A stretch of DNA of 7,147 bases from an uncultured Gemmatimonadota bacterium (lineage in GTDB: Bacteria > Gemmatimonadota > Gemmatimonadetes > Gemmatimonadales > GWC2-71-9). The position numbers were made by a program, and so were the translations under genes. Location: positions 1 through 7,147 of the forward strand of contig CALGOK010000139.1 of assembly GCA_937961295.1 (NCBI GenBank), written 5' to 3'. Numbering within the stretch: the first letter of the stretch is position 1; every line of letters starts with the position of its first letter. Positions 5,488 through 7,147 of the stretch are shown here, piece after piece. The notes below the pieces were generated by a model, which was not told where the DNA came from, did no database searches, and saw only the letters and a program-made list of their open reading frames with translations.

Positions 5488-6726
5488 CTACCCCACATCC
5501 TCCCCGCGCGCCCGCAGCACGTCGCCCACCGTGTGGAACGAGCCGGTCACCAGCACCGTCCCGGCGCCGCGCTCCACCTGCGCGAGCGCCTCGCCAAAGT
5601 CGGGCACCAGGTGCCACCGGGCTCGCGCGGGTGGCCGGTCGGGCTCCGCCAGCCAGCGCTCCAGCCAGCCGAGGTCCCAGCCCCGGCCCGCGGCCGTCGG
5701 GGCCACGGTGAGGACCCCTTCGTCGATCGCGCCGTCGAGCTCGACCAGCATCGCCGGCCACTCCTTGTCCCCCAGGATGGAGACCAGCGCATGGATCGGC
5801 CGGGGCGGCCCCAGGTGGCGAATCGCGGTGGTGAGGGTCCGCATGCCGTCGGGGTTGTGGGCCACGTCGTAGAGCCACCTCCCCCGCCGGTCGAGTCGGC
5901 CAGCGATCCGGGTCGCCGCGAACGCCTCCGCCACCGTGGCGGGGCCGGGCTGGAGCGGTCCGGGGAGCGCCGCAAGGATCCGGGCCGCCACCGCGGCGTT
6001 GCGACGCTGGTGAGGGCCGAGGAGGCCAAGCGGCTGGCCGTATTCCTCCTCCGGCGGAAGGACGACGGGCGAGGCGCGAGGGGCGAGGGGCGAAGGCCCA
6101 TCGCCGGCCGCGGCCTCGGCCAGGAGTCTCGCCAGCGCAGGATCGCGCTCGCCGATCACGAAGGGCACTCCCGGCTTGGCGATGCCGGCCTTCTCGCGCG
6201 CGATCTCCTCGAGCGTGTCGCCGAGATACTTCTGGTGGTCCAGCGCGATGTGCGTGACCGCGCTCACCAGTGGCGTGATCACGTTGGTGCTGTCGAGCCG
6301 GCCGCCGAGGCCCACCTCGACCACCGCCACCTCGACGCCGCGTGCGGCAAAGTCGGCGAAGGCCATCGCGGTGGTGGCCTCGAAGAAGGTGGCGCCGGTC
6401 TCCTCGATTGCTGGTCGCAGCGCCTCGGTCCAGGCCACCACCGCCTCGCGCGAGATCGGCACGCCGTCCACCCGGATCCGCTCGCGGAACGACACCAGGT
6501 GGGGCGACGTGTACAATCCCACCCGCACGCCGTGGTGGCGAAGCGCGGCGGCCACGAGCGTGGCCACACTGCCCTTGCCGTTGGTGCCGCCGACGTGGAT
6601 CGCCTCGAACTGGTGGTGCGGATTCCCCAGCACCTCGAGCAGGTGCCGGGTGGTGTCGAGACCGAACTTGATGGTGGTGGTGCGCGGGAAGAGGAAGTCG
6701 AGGGCGGCGCGATAGGAATGCGACAT
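5488..6726 (-). CDS. folC: Bifunctional folylpolyglutamate synthase / dihydrofolate synthase
   Basis: Mur-ligase-fold ATP-dependent enzyme that joins glutamate to dihydropteroate and to folates in the cytoplasm. The 412 residues include the P-loop GTNGKGS at 47-53, YTSPHLVSFRERI at 72-84, EVGLGGRLDSTN at 137-148, and HIALDHQKYLGDTLEEIAREKAGIAKPG at 159-186 with the Lys that is commonly carbamylated. The C-terminal domain has LLGPHQRRNA at 235-244, DVAHNPDG at 287-294, ILGDKEW at 317-323 and TGSFHTVGDVL at 394-404. Whether it has both activities cannot be read from sequence. Residues 211-220 (PSPLAPRASP) are encoded by a heptamer DNA repeat and replace part of a longer, variable stretch found in typical homologues. 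The ATG at 6726 fits the family start; in-frame ATG 6765 and GTG 6792 would run through repeat DNA. No Shine-Dalgarno is seen because repeat sequence occupies that position. Confidence 0.95.
   Translation of the reverse strand: MSHSYRAALDFLFPRTTTIKFGLDTTRHLLEVLGNPHHQFEAIHVGGTNGKGSVATLVAAALRHHGVRVGLYTSPHLVSFRERIRVDGVPISREAVVAWTEALRPAIEETGATFFEATTAMAFADFAARGVEVAVVEVGLGGRLDSTNVITPLVSAVTHIALDHQKYLGDTLEEIAREKAGIAKPGVPFVIGERDPALARLLAEAAAGDGPSPLAPRASPVVLPPEEEYGQPLGLLGPHQRRNAAVAARILAALPGPLQPGPATVAEAFAATRIAGRLDRRGRWLYDVAHNPDGMRTLTTAIRHLGPPRPIHALVSILGDKEWPAMLVELDGAIDEGVLTVAPTAAGRGWDLGWLERWLAEPDRPPARARWHLVPDFGEALAQVERGAGTVLVTGSFHTVGDVLRARGEDVG
6067..6094. repeat. Four tandem heptamers (GGGCGAR) inside folC
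   Basis: On the plus strand the heptamers are GGGCGAG, GCGCGAG, GGGCGAG and GGGCGAA at 6067-6073, 6074-6080, 6081-6087 and 6088-6094. Because seven is not a multiple of three, the array is read through all three frames and gives the Pro/Ala/Ser/Leu/Arg stretch of FolC residues 211-220. The reading frame is kept. The same heptamer builds the array upstream of folC. Confidence 0.8.
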
Positions 6727-6732
6727 GGCGGG

Positions 6733-6799
6733 GGGCGAAGGGCGAGGGGCGAGGTCGAGGGGCATTCGCCCTTCGCGCCTCGCCCCTCGCACGTCGCGC
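6733..6799. repeat. Palindromic heptamer array between accD and folC
   Basis: The left arm has GGGCGAA, GGGCGAG and GGGCGAG at 6733-6753. The right arm is the complement type, YTCGCSC, in about four to five imperfect copies at 6766-6799. Two perfect but mutually exclusive pairings are seen: 6742-6753 with 6779-6790 (12 base pairs) and 6735-6745 with 6766-6776 (11 base pairs). The array fills most of the 77-base gap, and its left arm ends six bases upstream of the folC ATG, where a ribosome binding site would normally sit. No T-run follows on the transcript, so it is not a typical terminator. Confidence 0.8.
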
Positions 6800-6803
6800 T
6801 TGG

Positions 6804-7147
6804 TCAGGCCGCGGTTTCGGACTTCGGCGCCGCCCGCCGGCGGCGCATGTGCCGGAGCAGTCGCGCGGTGGTCTCGCGCAGCGAACCGCGCGGCACCACG
6901 TCGTCGATCTGGCCCTTCTCCAGCAGGAACTCGGCGGTCTGGAACCCCTCGGGCAGGTCCTGCCCGATGGTCTGCTTGATCACCCGCTGCCCCGCGAAGC
7001 CGATCACCGCACCGGGCTCGGCCAGGATCACGTCGCCCTGCATGGCGAACGACGCCGAGACGCCGCCGGTGGTCGGGTCGGTGAGGATCGAGAAGAAGGG
7101 GATGGAGGCGAGCATGAGCTGCGCCAGGGCGTGCGAGGTATTTGCCA
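6804..7147 (-). CDS. accD: Acetyl-CoA carboxylase carboxyltransferase beta subunit (C-terminal part)
   Basis: With AccA, this subunit transfers the carboxyl group from biotin on AccB to acetyl-CoA, giving malonyl-CoA for fatty acid synthesis. Only the last 113 residues are in the window; the gene continues past the right edge and no start is visible. The crotonase-like carboxyltransferase signature is clear: FFSILTDPTTGGVSASFAMQGD followed by ILAEPGAVIGFAGQRVI, then LPEGFQTAEFLLEKGQIDDVV. These match the end of AccD closely, including the glycine-rich oxyanion-hole region. The zinc-finger N-terminus lies outside the window. The basic C-terminal tail (RHMRRRRAAPKSE) is unremarkable for the family. 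It is followed by the heptamer array and then folC, a neighbour pair seen in many bacteria. Confidence 0.95.
   Translation of the reverse strand, partial: ANTSHALAQLMLASIPFFSILTDPTTGGVSASFAMQGDVILAEPGAVIGFAGQRVIKQTIGQDLPEGFQTAEFLLEKGQIDDVVPRGSLRETTARLLRHMRRRRAAPKSETAA

Noticed and set aside
6733..6799. Rho-independent terminator after accD
   Set aside because: Hairpins can form but no T-run follows on the minus strand, and the arms are built from heptamer repeats with several registers.
6733..6799. CRISPR-like array
   Set aside because: Units are 7 bases, contiguous and without spacers, and no cas gene is present.

Overview
This is a GC-rich bacterial chromosomal window: about 70% GC or more over most of its length, with the G/C-heavy third codon positions of a high-GC genome. 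Seven protein genes lie on the minus strand, mostly housekeeping, and the tail of an eighth gene lies on the plus strand at the left edge. The gene content and style (accD next to folC; hisS, proS and lysA in a tight run) suggest a soil or environmental bacterium such as a Gemmatimonadota member. That assignment is a guess from style, not proof.

In transcription order (right to left on the minus strand) the layout is as follows. The 3' end of accD (acetyl-CoA carboxylase beta subunit) enters from the right edge. A 77-base gap filled by a palindromic array of GGGCGAR-type heptamers follows. Next come folC (folylpolyglutamate/dihydrofolate synthase), a two-domain VOC/glyoxalase-fold protein, and a small HIT-family nucleotide-binding protein. 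A 157-base GC-rich gap has a possible leaderless promoter at its downstream end, and then comes hisS. proS (the type with a C-terminal tyrosine) starts 3 bases after the hisS stop, and lysA overlaps the end of proS by 19 bases. hisS-proS-lysA therefore looks like one transcription unit with coupled translation, covering charging of two tRNAs and the last step of lysine synthesis.

The most important oddity is at the left end. lysA matches diaminopimelate decarboxylase only up to about base 302. It then reads through an unrelated tail and stops at 167, losing roughly the last quarter of the enzyme, including the region that should carry the conserved Cys and Tyr active-site residues. At the same point the GC content drops from about 74% to about 61%, and a plus-strand reading frame, open to the left edge, ends at 274. 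The simplest reading is a junction at about 275-305: either a real rearrangement or a chimeric assembly.

The second notable item is the heptamer repeat. It occurs as an inverted-repeat array just upstream of folC and again inside folC, where it encodes a Pro/Ala/Ser-rich stretch. I found no mobile element, CRISPR array, RNA gene or defence system, and I do not claim a new biological system here.
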